Positions 10,832 to 23,900 of a stretch of DNA of 46,567 bases are shown here, in pieces. How positions within the stretch are numbered: the stretch's first letter is position 1; each line of letters starts with the position of its first letter. Below the pieces are notes generated by a model. It was not told the origin of the DNA. It saw nothing but the letters and a program-made list of their open reading frames with translations, and made no database searches. The stretch lies in contig MNCI01002855.1 in NCBI GenBank assembly GCA_015680685.1, positions 156,048 to 202,614 on the forward strand, written 5' to 3'. The stretch comes from Gnetum montanum (lineage: Eukaryota > Streptophyta > Gnetopsida > Gnetales > Gnetaceae). The position numbers were made by a program, and so were the translations under genes.

Positions 10832-13297
10832 AATTTGTGTTGGTTTTACCATTTCTACAGTATTTTTTTATTCTGTTTGGATTTCTTTATTTGATGTTTA
10901 CTCTTCTTAGATTCATAAAATCTGTGAACTAACATTTTGAAATGGTCAATATCTACGAACTCATGAATCAACCATGCCCTAAAACAAATCACAGTTAGTC
11001 ATAAAACAACCAATCACATGCCCTAAAACAATCATAGTTAGTCATAAAACAACCAATCACAATTAGTCATAGTTATAAAACAATACAATCATGGTACAAA
11101 GATGTGCTTATGAATTTATTCAGTGATCATGTTATTACAAGTCATAATTCACCTTGTACTTTTTCACTCTATCAAGATGTGAAATGAAGTTGAAAAGTAG
11201 AAAGAATCATAGTGTAGGGATGTGCTTATAGATTTATATAACGACAAGTCATAATTCACCTTGTCCATTTTAGGAAATCCACTTCGTTAACTGGATCTTT
11301 TTCCCTCACACTATCATTATTCCTAGATCTTATGTTTTCAAAAGCAAAAGCATTTGGAGGGCCTAGCAAATTCTACACTTTTATATAGATTAAACTAATG
11401 TCAACATCAATTTTACTCCTCTCTAAATTGTGTTCATGGTGGTTACCTTTGTCGCTTGTTCCCCTTGTCGTTACGAATGCTAAGGTTGCCACCTCTTAGT
11501 TTCATAAAGGAGTTATTTCTTTGAGCTCTCTTAGACTTGCGAATCAATTGATTTTTTGGGTTATGTTTAATAATTTGTATGGGATGTCTAAAGCAATGCA
11601 CCATTGCTTGGCTTGGGTTTATATCTTTATTCATTGTCATTTGCCGTTGGATGTTTTAGTGCACTTTTCATAGCCTTCAATAGATTAATAGGTTGAAACT
11701 TCCACCTTATAAGCCACATGTCTTACTCTTGCATAACTCATCATGTATTATTCAACAACGTAACAACAACGTAACAAGTATTGGCACAAATAAGGGTGAA
11801 AACAATTTTGAATCTCCATCTTCCAACGTATTTGGAAACTACAGCCTCAGTTTCCGGTGTCCTTTTTCCCTGTAACAAGATGTGGAATAAAGTTGAAATG
11901 CAGAAATAGTTTATGGATATGAGTCGAGCATGAGTAAGCCTGGTATTCTGGGCAGCGTGATTTATGATAACGATGAAAAACAATGCGACGACCTTCCGTG
12001 CCGCTGTCGCATGCAGTGAAATTTGAGCATGGCGTTTTTCAACTTAATATTATAAAATCACCCACCACACTCTCCGGTACGGTTTTCTTGTTCAAATTCT
12101 GCAGCGTTGCCGCGGTGAAAAAATCGTGGGCACATTTTTGCATTAACTTGACCAAGTGGCCATGGCCATGAAACTAGGGCTATGGCAGGTAAACAATGCT
12201 GTCAATGGTAATATTTCTGTCCAGCACGAAATGCAGATGGCCATAGTCTGCTATAACGGCGGAAATTCATACCATGTGACGAAGCCCTAAATCGATTTTC
12301 CAAACTAAGAGGGTGTCGGACCGCAAAAAAGAAGTTTCATTAAATATTAAAAGAGTATCAAGTACATCAATCGTGTCGGACCTCAAAAAAGAAGTTTTAT
12401 TAAATATTAAAAGAGTATCAAGTACATCAATCACATTAAGTCAGAGAGTTAAAAGAGATTTTCCAAACTATGGCACAGGTGGCATAATTGTTGTTGGGAA
12501 AATTTTGAGGCGCTTGAAAACAAGAAACGGTGAAAACTCAGAATGATAGTAATGGTTGCTGTTGCGTCAAGCAATGAACCATTACTGCCACTCATGTGGA
12601 GAAGTTTATTTTGGCCGCGATTTTTTATGATGACCATTTTATTTTAATTTTTAAGTGAAACTAATGGTCGCCCATTTGTCATGGGTTTATATCATGGGCA
12701 TAATGACATGAGCATATAAATCACAATCAGTTTGCAAAGATACAATGCTATGGAGATTTTAGTAAACTAATTTTCATAACGAGCTGCATAGTATTACTTA
12801 ATATAAAGGCATTTGCTAGCAGGAGAACTCCTTTTCTGCTAATCAGGGTATTAATGGTTTTCTTTGATTTTATTATGTCTATTTTCTTATGCTTATTTGC
12901 ATAGTTGTTTCTTTTCTGCGCTTGGGCATTCATCCTGCTACTGCTGTCTAAAAAACAGCAGGTTAAGTTTCTTTTGCAGAGCATGTGAAGGTTGATGATC
13001 CAGCAACAAAAGTCAAACACGGTGCAGGCTTCCCAATCCCATTTATATTGATTTTTGCTGGGCTTTCTCAATCCCATTTATATTGAACAGAGTAGCATGA
13101 CATTTGAAATTAAAAGTGAAATTTGAAGTTTAAAGTTTCTTAAGAGTAAGTTGAAAGCTTGGATACATTTTTTAAGTTCCTGGTAACATCAGCCAAAAAA
13201 CCATCTATAATAATGAAACTTAGACATCCATAGACCAAAAATGATCTATTGTATAGAAAGTACACTCATTTCGTGAAAAATAAAAATAAATTCAAAA
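10832..13297. other. Low-repeat intergenic DNA with two short tandem duplications
   Basis: I recognise no gene here. A 44-bp near-repeat lies at 10973-11060 (units start CATGCCCTAAAACA). A 60-bp tandem duplication lies at 12313-12432. The stretch 11940-12300 is richer in G+C than its surroundings and contains no TE hallmark I can see, so it may be low-copy sequence. Short open frames on both strands match nothing I know. Confidence 0.5.
12313..12432 (+). repeat. 60-bp tandem duplication
   Basis: Two adjacent 60-bp units (12313-12372, 12373-12432) both begin GTGTCGGACC and differ at about two positions. The period is a multiple of three and a plus-strand open frame crosses both units, giving a repeated 20-residue peptide (…KKEVSLNIKRVSSTSI). 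No further coding evidence supports that frame as a gene. Confidence 0.85.
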
Positions 13298-15040
13298 TTA
13301 TTCGGTAACATTGTTGCTTAGTTCCAGTACTGTGTTTGCTCTCTCCATTCCCTGGTATAACTTTTGCATTGCATCTTTCACAGTATCTTTGTAGATTTCA
13401 TATATGATAGCAGCTATAGATGTTATGAAAGCATAGTCTACATTTTCTCGTAGGTGGATGTCCATTGCATCTATATCTCCGTGTGAGCCAATTTGCATAT
13501 TCATCTGTCGAAGTTGAAAATGATAATTACAGTCATTAGCAAAATCAACTTAAAAAAATTATAGAGTTGCAAGCAGCACCTCACTTCCACTTATGAAAAG
13601 CTAAACATATCAATCTTTGTTCTATTAAACTTTGTTATATAAGCGCTTAATATATTACATTTAAAATTTGGCTAATACTTTAGGAAATTTTAAAATTTGG
13701 CTAATACTTTAGGGAATTTTGGAAAACTCTATTTTTTATGATATAATTTTTATTTTTTATTTTTTTGGGTATTAGTGGAACCTTAGCCCAACTTCTAAAG
13801 GAAAAAAAGTTGATTTATTCTAAATGTTAGAAAATTGCTTTTAAGATGTACCTTTTTACTGTCCAATAGACTCAAAAGGTATATAGAATTTATAAAATTT
13901 GAATTTCATTTTCAATGTCATGACAAGAAGTTAGCAGAACAGAAATTACAATTACAACCCCAAGTTCCGGAATTTAACTATAACATAGTTCCAACTATAA
14001 TTAATTATAATGAATGAAAAGACGAAATGTAACATGATTTTTTTTTTCTTTTTGGGTTTGCTTGGGAGTTTTTTAGATGGGTAAAATGATACAGTGAAGT
14101 TGCGGGTGGATTGTTAATCATGTGCTTACGGATCTTTACGCTATTTTTCTGTTTCAAATCAAAATTTAATATTAAAAGATTGGCTTAATTCTATTCTAAG
14201 GATTTGGAGGTAATAAGACTGTACTGTGTGTAATTCTGTGTAATTTATAAAAAAAAAAAACCTTTTTTCGTTTCAAATCTAAATTTGGTAGCTGGATGGC
14301 TAAATACAGAGAAATTAACCAACCTCTGCAAAGATTGTATCACTGGAAGTGAACTGGAAGATTCCCTGCTTCAAACAAGCAACTCTAACATTGGGATGTG
14401 AATCATCATGAGGGCCGCCACCCAGAAATACGTCAACAATTGGCCTCTCATGCTTAGATGAGGATGTTACAAATGACACATCATCTGAACTACTTTTCAA
14501 TAATGATCTCTCTGCTTTCCCTTTGATTCCCAGCCATGAGTCCTCGCCAAATGCCTGCATAATTCTATTTATTAAGTAAGAGGCAAAAAGTAGCCATTCA
14601 AAACAGACAAATTAAGCAAAAAGGTTTATTTTCTGGGCTTCAATGCTAAATAAAAAGGATCTCTTGAAGCCTCAATAATAATAATTTCTGCAAGCAGGCC
14701 CAAGAGGGTCCATGAATGGGCGAAAACCAAGCTTACTCTTTTTAAGTGGTTGCCCTTAACCTTAAAAATTAAGTAAACACAGTATACTTAATAACATGCC
14801 ATCTGGGAAAAAGATTTGTATTAGTACCGTCTCCGCTTTGAGAGTAAAGATAGGATTGTTTGACACATCACTGATTATGGTGCGGTGATGAAAGGAGGTG
14901 GAACTGCTTGAAATATCAAGAAGAAACTTATTGTTTGCATTGTTGATGGCACTGAATCCTCCTCCTTTTTTCTTCAACAATGTTATGACAATGGGTGTTG
15001 CGCTGCAAAAACTTTCCCCGGAAACTATAAGCATTGCCAT
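13298..15040 (-). CDS. LURP-one-related (LOR, tubby-like fold) protein, three exons
   Basis: The gene model joins exons 15040-14828 (71 codons), 14554-14324 (77 codons) and 13504-13298 (68 codons plus stop), all phase 0, giving a 216-residue protein, the usual LOR size. Introns begin GTACTA and GTTGGT and end ATGCAG and CGACAG. Family landmarks in order are: FSAINNANNKFLLDI and NPIFTLKAE in exon 1; GPHDDS, VDVFLGG and FQFTSSDTIFAE in exon 2; and RENVDYAFITSIAAIIYEIY in exon 3, matching the C-terminal (P)xVDYAFI helix of the family. LOR proteins have a tubby-C-terminal-like beta-barrel with a central helix; Arabidopsis LURP1 acts in defence against an oomycete. No stop or frameshift breaks the model. 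The start is the first ATG, 44 bases from a TATA box; codon 3 is an alternative. The second donor is weak, so that junction is the least certain. Its substrate and exact role are unknown. Confidence 0.82.
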
Positions 15041-15083
15041 TCTGTTCTAAGCTTCTTGTTGTGGACTACCAATCAATTGTAAG

Positions 15084-15093
15084 TATTTATATA
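15084..15093 (-). promoter_or_regulatory. TATA box of the LURP-one-like gene
   Basis: On the minus strand TATATAAATA lies 44 bases upstream of the ATG at 15040. Initiation about 30 bases downstream would leave a 5' leader of roughly 15-20 bases, which is short for a plant gene. Confidence 0.55.
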
Positions 15094-15238
15094 GTAATAT
15101 AACAATGCGTTTAAGTATGCAATCTCTTTCTGAACAAGACAACCATAAAAACTTGACCTTCCTGTTAGTGGCTTCAAGATTGTCAAGATTGTCATAATGA
15201 TATACTTTAGTGGTGGAGCTTTATCTTTTTTTCCCTTT

Positions 15239-15411
15239 AATCATGAGAAGACACATTGGTTTTTCTTTCCATTCAAAGCGATTCTTTGAGGGACCCTTAA
15301 TCATGACAAGACACTGTTTTTTCTTCCCATTCAAAAAGATTCTTTGAGGGACCTTTAATCATGACAAGACACTTTGTTTTTCCTTCCCACTCAAAGAGAT
15401 TCTGAGGGACC
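15239..15411. repeat. Three tandem 55-60-bp units upstream of the LURP-one-like gene
   Basis: Units start at 15239, 15299 and 15357 with AATCATGA(G/C)AAGACAC and end with TCTTTGAGGGACC or a shortened form. They sit about 145-320 bases upstream of the TATA box and could be a promoter-proximal minisatellite. The unit also contains a pyrimidine-rich run. Confidence 0.8.
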
Positions 15412-16899
15412 ATAGGACCCTGGCCCTAAGACTTCACTTGGCAGCTACTTAAAAAAAGGAGATGAAGCATAGAAGAATGAACATGGAACCTTTAGATAAT
15501 GTCATGGATAATGAAAGATATGATAGTCTATGAAAATCAAAGCCGCCACGCAGGAGTTTGGGCAGGCTTGCTTCTGAGGACTCTACAGTACTGTCCATCA
15601 ATTTTGATCCATGAGTGGCGCACTATTTGTGTATGTTTTTGAACACATTCACATGCATTTACATTGCAGATAATTAATTTGATTTTCTATCATTGCAGCT
15701 ATGTGGTTGAGGCAAAAATACAATATTACTGCAAACAATTTGTATGATTCTTTTTTATATATCCAATGGTGATGATTAGTTGAGTTAATTTTGGTTTTCC
15801 ATAATATGAATGTACTGGCTAATAGATCCTATGAGTCTACTAACTTAATAAGATCTTAGTTTCAATTTCATAAATAGATTTCTTGCCATCTTTATTTTTT
15901 ACAGAAGAGGTTGAATTAATAAACATTTTAACTCTATATATAGATTCATGGGTGTTCTGCAATGCATTGGTTAAGATTTTTTTTTACAAGGGAGCTTGCG
16001 GTTGGATACCTCTATTCCTTACCATGATACATGGACTCCTATCCCTTCCCAATCACAAGTTAGAAGGGCATAAAAAAAATATTTCTTTAACGCCAATAAA
16101 TTAGTGGGATTTTGTCAAGCAAAATTGTAAAATAGATATAAATTATAAGACTAATAATTTTTTTAAAAAATCATATAATCTTCAATTGATAGGGATGGGT
16201 TCTTACAATACTGGAAGTCCAAGTCAACCCATGTTCTTACCCTTGAGGGTATTGATCCTAGTCTAAATTGCCCCTATTTTGAGATGATGTTCTTATCCTC
16301 AAGAGTAACTTGGCAAATTAGACAAATTTTTAAACAAGCCATGCTAATTGCCAAGGTAGAAACCACTGGTAGGGATGAGTTCTTATAGGACTAGTAGACT
16401 AGTTTGTTGTTTATCTTAAAAAGCACCAAAAGTCCAAGCTAGACTGATGTTCTTATCCTTGAGGGTATTGATTGTAGTTTATCTTAGAAAATGCCAAAAG
16501 ATAGGACAAAGTTTTAAACAAAACAACCTAACCACGGAGGTAGAAAATACTAGTAGACCAATTTATTATTGATCTTAAAAAGCACCAGAAGTCCAAGCTA
16601 GATCAATGTTCTTATCCTCAAGAGTACCTTGGCTACTCTCATTCTTTGATGGAAGAAAGAAAATTATGGTAAAAATAAGCACTATAGGAAGTCTAGCTTT
16701 GCAACACTAGCAATTTGTAGCATAGAACATTTGTTGAGGAAATGTAGAATGGTAGAGGCCTATTTCAAATCCTTGTATATTATTGAAGTTTTATTACGTA
16801 ATAAACTTAAAAAATATCAAACATTACATTTGTATTATTAAAATTAAATATTGAGACACAACAAAGTAGCCAACTAATAGTGGATTTAACAAGAAAAAA
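15412..16899. repeat. Intergenic DNA with degenerate dispersed repeats
   Basis: I see no gene. Between about 16180 and 16630 a phrase close to GATGTTCTTATCCTCAAGAG recurs at about 16242, 16283, 16449 and 16606, interleaved with recurring AAAAAGCACCA(A/G)AAGTCCAAG and ACTAGTAGAC phrases. This is a degenerate repeat with a spacing near 160 bases. The rest is AT-rich. Confidence 0.5.
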
Positions 16900-18540
16900 T
16901 CGTATGTTCTTTTTGTTACAATATTATGTTTTTGTCTCAAATTTTCAATGTGAAGGTGATTAAGAAAAACATGTTGCTCATCTTCATGATCTTTTAACCC
17001 ACAGAATCTACATTTACATTCTTCTCTAGAAATTTACATCTATCTTTTACTTTCTATTTTAAGATAATGAAAATGCAACATCTTATTAGAAGTATAATGA
17101 GCTCCTGAATTTAACTAATTACCTTTTATGCATTCTAATTTTTGTGGTTTGGGTTACTTTGGATCTCCTCTATTAAGATATCCCAAGTCTTCAAGCATTG
17201 CATCTCTTAAAAATACCATCCATGCTTTTTTGGACCTTTAAGAACTATTGTTTAAAATTTGTTTTGTTTTGTTTTGGCTAATTTCTTAGTATAAGCAATG
17301 AATTAACAAATAGCTTCTACTTCTAAAGGAAGTAAATTACACTAACAAAATCATGGAATAAGGTGTTGGAACTTTCACCTTTAATTCATCAAGTAAAAAA
17401 CTATCTTATGTACACTTTCATTAGCCTTCCAATTTTTTGTACTAAATCCTTGTCCTCAAACTATGCATCTATATAACATTATAGGATAAATGATTAGTTC
17501 AAAGATTTGTTTTTTGACCTTCCAAGCTTAAACTACTTGTAGGAAAACATGCCTTCTTGGTGGATCGAATGTTGTTTTCTTCTAAAATGAGGGCCAAAGG
17601 AGCATGAAGATCCTTATGAGTTTCATGCTATCTTAACCATCACCAAAGAACCAGATGACCTTGATTGCTTGTAAATCTCTTCACAAGGATATGTAGGCTT
17701 ACTGGGGAAGTTTTTCCACTTTAGCTCAGGCCACTGCCCCACTATATAGAGTGGGGCTTAGGGCTAGTTTGCATAACCTAGGATCAGTCTTCATGAGGTG
17801 TCATGGTGTTTAGGTTTGGGGTCATGTTGTATGTTGGTGTGTCATACTTGTGTGTATATGTTTTTCCTAGGTCTTTATGTGTGTACATTGCCTAAAGCAT
17901 TCTCACCATGTTTCTAAAAATCTTCTAATAAGTGCCATGACTCTATTGTGCTTGCAAGCATTGTGAACATTAAGGCATGGTTCACCTTGAGTCCACTCTC
18001 CTTTCATAGCTAATTCGGGACTCTTGCATGGTGTTGTGCAATGCTTTTCAAGGGTAGTGTCATAACACTCCTAATGCCTTACATTTATTTTTAATTATAT
18101 AGACAGCTTTTATTCCTCCTGCTATTCTTTTTTTAATGCATTTATCCCATCTTAATTATTCACTTATTGAAGATTCAAGTCTCTAAAAAAGTCCACATTT
18201 TGTATATTTTGATCATTAATTTTAAAATTATACTATGTGTTTCTTATGTCCCATATCATCATTTTAGTTTTCTATACATCAATATGCAAACCAAAAGAAA
18301 TACAAAATTATTCTAAAATTTGTAGCATATTAAATATACCTTTCTCAAAAGTAGATATTAAAGTAGCATCATCTACATAAAGAAGTAGGTGCATTGCTTG
18401 GGAACCTAGTTTTGCCACATGTCTATGTTGTCCATTGCAGATATGTTGTACCCACTTTGGCTTTTCTACAAGTTAGAGTTCTAAATACACTTAACATCTT
18501 CAGTAGTACAAGTTTAGCTAAAAAGCCCCAATTATGATAC
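16900..18540 (-). pseudogene. LINE (non-LTR retrotransposon) RT and C-terminal remnant
   Basis: The minus strand encodes an RT core with the catalytic box LLLYVDDATLIS (YVDD at 18379-18368). It is followed by the non-LTR pattern LQ-LE-FC-x-(S)FGL-x-ID-x-KTKMMI. Further downstream is a C-terminal Cys/His knuckle, REECKCRFCGLKDHEDEQHV, at about 17030-16973, the position where plant L1-like LINE ORF2 carries CCHC-type ends. Stops interrupt the frame several times. The N-terminal endonuclease is not seen, so the copy is 5' truncated, as is usual for LINEs. The middle (about 17200-17900) is too decayed to read. Confidence 0.65.
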
Positions 18541-20458
18541 CCTGCATCGTCACCGGTGTCATTATTAGGCATCATTTCTAGAATATTCAAAATTTAAAGT
18601 CCTAAGTAATCCATAATATCATTTTTGGTTACTTGTCTTCAGGCTCCAATTTCAACATGCAACATCCTCTTTTGTGTTGATTTTGACTTGCAATTTCAAC
18701 ATTGATCTTACTTCATGTCATTTTTCAACACTTTTAGTTTTGATGTTGTTCTTGACTTCTAATGTTCTTCTACCTTTTGATACCAAGCATTACTCTTTTG
18801 CATCAACTTCAACTTCATATGTCATTTCTTCTATTCTAGAAGTTTTTGTGGTTCCTAATTCACAATTCCTTTATGATCTATGAGGCATTTTTGACCTATA
18901 AATAGGAGCACATTCCCAATCAAGAAGGGGTTGGACATCTCAAAAAGAAAGAGAATATTAGACAACATCGTTCTTAGCAATGGCATCTTTTTAATCATCA
19001 AAATGTCTAAGCACTTCTAACCATTTCCAAAGAACTTGATGTTCCTTTTGTCTTTCTCTATTGGCAGATATTATATCTGCATCATGTTATCCTCCTAACT
19101 CATGATGATTTTATTTGGATTTGGATCCACACATCAATCCAATTCAACACTTTCCCTATCTTGTCAGTTTCACCTCTACAATAGCTTTGTCTCTTGAGTG
19201 AGATTTTTCATTAAGTGTATATGTCAAAGAGAAATAAGGCAATGAAGCTCCTCATATTTTGTCTCTAATCCTCAATTTAATCTCTAGGATTGTTGTTGCT
19301 CTTTTCTAGGTTCTTCCTTGGTTACTTTCTTTGTTCTTTTATAGAATTTGTTTACATCATGCTTTGTAACGTTTGATTTAGCAATAAAATTTATTTAAAT
19401 AGTTCCTAGATCTAGTATTTGTTATGCTATAGATTTTATTGTACCTTATCTTTCTTGCATTGATTCTAAGGGTTTGATTTGCTCTTCTCTTTTGAGATTC
19501 TTGTCTTGTGCATGAAATAAGAATAGTCTACCTACATCTACATCTAAACACCTAACAAATGTTTACATTGCATTACTGTCATCTTTGCAATTTAAAAATA
19601 TTTATATCTTCGATTTGTATTTCACACAAATATAACTTAGGTTATTATTTTATTAACGACCTAGAAGTGCCCTTTCAATTTGAGAATATGTTTTTAGATC
19701 GTTTGGTGGGCACAGAATTCCTAGCTCATTTTGTACAAGGTTGTTGTGAACTCAATTATGATAATTTTCACCACAACATTTTTTTGGCACTATAAGAAGG
19801 ATTGATTCGATAGAAACTAGGCTTTGTTTCTATAGAATCTGGCAACCAATATGCTTAAGTCATTTTCTATGTGTTTTGTCATAACTTTTGATATCATGTT
19901 AATAATTCCTATTAAAATGGTGTTTTATCATAACCTATTTATTTTGACATTTGTTTCTATCCTTGGATCTTTTCTTTTTTAGGAAATCAAAGCATTGGTA
20001 ACAACCTATATGTATCTATGATTATGAGCAAACCATTTCACGTCATGACATCATCATCAAGCACTAATTTCTTTACACTTGATATAAGGTGAAACTAGAG
20101 ATTCCTTGAAGAATTGAGCTAGAGAAACTATAAGATAGCTTGTGCTAAAAGGAAACTTGGTTATGTGTATTCCCTAGAAATGTTGAAAATGATGTTGTAA
20201 TATGAAAGTACTAATAACTTGCTATCTTTTCTACTTGATCAAAACAATCCTATGAAGCTTAATTTTAGTAAAGCAAAAGAAGTTGTTGAGTTTATTATGG
20301 AACAAGAAATGATACATTAGGAGATTTACTTACAAATAGATGAAGCTAGGATGAAGGCCATCCTAGACTAGCCTCTTAATCCCAACATCATTGTTAGGGG
20401 AAAAAGAGGAAGCATAGCCTTATAGTTTGACATTCATTTGAATGAGGAAGATGAAAAA
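18541..20458. other. Intergenic DNA, possible old LTR with a TATA box
   Basis: No intact gene is seen. A clean TATA box (CTATAAATAGG, 18896-18906, plus) is followed by T-rich DNA, so this may be the LTR of an old element beginning near 18536 (TGATACCC), but no partner LTR or target duplication was found. Near 20000-20450 a plus-strand frame with few stops (…NFSKAKEVVEFIMEQEM…) looks like decayed coding sequence of unknown type. Confidence 0.3.
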
Positions 20459-20940
20459 TGTAACACCTCGCCCTAGCTAGGGTAGGGTGGTGCATAGGAT
20501 CACTAGTAATCTTACAATGAAAGCATGATAAACTAAAAACTAATGATATGTAGAAATGCGTTATATTAAGGAAGGTCAAACCACACAACAAACCATGCCA
20601 ACCCAAAAACTAAACATACATGTCGATTTATAAAACTACATGTCTCTACAAAATCCAATAATCTACACTACTCTTATATGATACAAAAGTACATAAACAT
20701 CAGCATATATATAAAAGAGTGCAAAGAGTTTCATACAAATACATTAACCAACCATTGAAGATTCTTCCCTTCTATACTCTCTCCCTGCATGCTCGTTTGT
20801 GCTCTTGCAACTTCCACTTGTAATTAAACAAAGTCGGTATAAAACTAAGTGGGAAGCCTTTACACTTCCCCTACTAGATAGTTGACAAGTACTGCATAGG
20901 AGGAGAGGAGTGGGGTACAAGGCAACCTGCAACAACTGTT
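20459..20940 (-). mobile_element. Family C 3' LTR (right limit approximate)
   Basis: On plus it starts TGTAACACC, the reverse of an LTR end GGTGTTACA. It matches 26572-26786 for about 215 bases, after which the other copy is cut off, so the outer limit here is uncertain. A minus-strand TATA-like run (TTTTATATATATGC) lies near 20705-20718. Its neighbour to the right is the integrase end of C, placing this as the 3' LTR of a minus-strand element. Confidence 0.7.
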
Positions 20941-20954
20941 AGTCTTGCACATGC

Positions 20955-20962
<8 letters not shown>

Positions 20963-20990
<28 letters not shown>
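20963..20990. repeat. (AC)14 microsatellite
   Basis: An uninterrupted AC dinucleotide run at the 3' end of element C, between the integrase C-terminal tail and the LTR, where a chromodomain would be expected. No chromodomain motif is readable beyond it. Confidence 0.95.
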
Positions 20991-23900
20991 CATATCACAC
21001 ATATCACTAGAAAAATCATTATCATAGAGAATCTTTACTAGTGAGGAGGTAATGCTGACATCAGACTATAGTTGTATCCCTGAATGATCAATCACATGAT
21101 GTTCATAAGGCACATAATGTCATAGCATAGATACATGAAACACCTCATGTACATGTGCTAAATGAGGAGGTAATGCTATCTAATAGGCCACTCTCCCAAT
21201 TCTCTGCAACATTGAAAAGCACCAATGTAGCTAGGAGCCAATTTCCCTTTTCGACCAAATCAGGTAAGGCCCTTTAAGGAAGAAACACACAAAAAAACAT
21301 GATTCTCAACCGCAAACTCCAATGGCCTTTGATGCCAATTAGCATATGCCACTTGCCTATATTATGCAGCTCTTAATCTTTCTCAAATCTCACAAACTTG
21401 CTTTGTAGTCTATCTCACAAATCTGTGCTCACTTGCTAATAATCTTCTATGGTATCCTAGCATAAAGGTGTTCTACATGACCTACCATATAAAATCTCAT
21501 ATGGTGCTACCCACAAACTCTTTTGATAACTATTATTTATATGCAAATTCAGCTAATGCTAGCATCTGATCCCAATCATCTCTATATTGTAAAGCATAGG
21601 CTCTTAATATGTCCTTGAGAATTTGATTCACCTACTCAGTCTAACCATCAATTTGTGGATGATATGCCGAACTCATATTCAGCTTTGTATCCATTTACTT
21701 CTAAAATGCCTACTAAAAACATGACATGAATTGAGCATCTCTATCACTAACAATCCATTGTGGCACCCTATGCAACCGCACTATCTTTACAAGAAAGAGA
21801 TGTGCAGTTTCTACTGCACTCACTGATGCTCTTGTGGCAAGGAAATGGAAAAACTTTATCAACAAATCAACAACTACCAATATTGCATCATGGCCACTGC
21901 GAGCTTGTGGAAGACCAACAATGAAATCCATACCAATAGCATCCCATTTCCACTAATGAGTATTGTGGAAATGCAAATATCCCCTAGGCCTCTGATGCTC
22001 TATTTCACTTACTAGCAAATTAAACATCGAGACACATATTCCCCTATGTTCCTCTTCATACCTAGCCAACAATACACCCATCATAAAGTTTGGTACATCT
22101 TCTGACTACCTAGATGCATTTGGTATATGCTCATGTGGGCCTCATCCATTAACTATAATTGTAGACCTTTTAGAACACATACTTGACCATCCCTTTGTAG
22201 CAATCCATGAATATCCATAGAGAGCAGTCCATCAAAGGTGATTTGTTGCCTCAATTCTTGACACCATGGATCATGTCGTTGTTTCTCTCATATCTATCCT
22301 TGTAAATCTGATTGGATTTTCAAGCTATTAAGCTTACTCGCCACCCTACTCAAAGCATCAGCTACTTTATTAGTCTTTCTAGGCTTATATTTAATAGTGA
22401 AATTAAATTTAGCAAGTAGGTCTATCCATCTACATTATCGTAGGTTTAATTGCAGCTAACTCATAAGATATGAAGGCTCTTATGGTTATTTAAAATAGTA
22501 ATTTGCTTTCCATATAGATAATGCTACCAAATCTTCAATGCAAAGATCACAACACCCAACTCTAGATCATGCATGGGATATCTAATTTCATGTGGCCTTA
22601 ATTGACAAGATGCATACACCACAACCTATCCATCTTGCATTAACACACAACCAAATCCATCGCCTGAAGCATCAGTACTAACATCATATGGATGTCATGG
22701 TATAAGAGATATTAGCACTAGAGCAATTGCCAATCTATGCTTCAACTCTTCAAATGTAGCCTAACAAGCTAGGCTCTAAGTAAAGTTAGTCTCCTTCCTC
22801 AACAATTGAGTCAAAGGAGATGTTATGCAAGAAAAATGTTTCAAAAACCTCTAGTAATATCTTACTAATCCCAAGAAGCTTCACACATCCACTACTGATT
22901 GAAGCATAGGTAATCATGCACAATTGCAATCTTTGCAGGATCCATAGAGATACTAGCTCTTGACAACACATGTCCCAAGAACTAAATCTCTAACTACCAA
23001 AATGAACACTTGGATGGCTGATCATACAGTTGGTACTCCCTCAAAGTTTGTAAGACTATTGGCAAGTGCTCTACATGCAATTGCTCATCAAGAGAATATA
23101 CTAAGGTATCATCTACAAACACAATCACAAACTAATCTAGGAATGGTTGCATTACACTGTTCATGAGGTGCATGAAAAATATTGGTGCATTTGTCAATCC
23201 AAATGGAAGCATCAAAAACTCATAATGGCCATATCATGTTCTAAATGTTGTCTTTGACACATCCTATTCACGAACTTGTACCTGATGATACCCAGATTTG
23301 AGATCAATCTTGGAGAATACATGAGCTCCTCAAAGTTGATCAAACAAGTCATCAATGCATGACAAAGGATATTTATTTTTCACATTCACCTATTTTAGCT
23401 ACTTTTAATCTATGCATAGTCCCAAACTTCCCTACTTCATTTTAACCAATAGCATTAGTGCACCCCATGGTGATGCACTAGGGTGAATGAGACCGTTGTC
23501 TAGCAATTCCTGCAACTGGATCTTTAGCTCTGCTAGCTTTATGAGAGACATCTTGTATGGAGTCTTTGAAATACATTTGGTACTAGGTTTAAGTTTGATT
23601 TTGAACTAAATGTCTCACCTTGGTGGCAAACCTAGTAATTCTAACTGGAAGACTAGAAAATTCTTAAACCACAGGAATATGATCTATCTCCACCATATCT
23701 ATTTTATATATTGTAGCTACAAAGCATTCATGACCTTTTTGAAGCATCCTATGATACATGGAAGAGGAGATCAAATCTAAGCACACAGTCCCTGGATGGG
23801 TTTATACCTCAATTGGAGCACCATTGATTGATTGTAGTCTTCAAAGCTTTTTTAGACAATCCAAACTAGCATTGAACTACGACAACCAATGCATCCCAAA

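Noticed and set aside
11741-12171. Possible second gene near the LURP-one-like gene
   Set aside because: Short frames on both strands, no splice-compatible continuation and no family recognised, although the base composition differs from the surrounding DNA.
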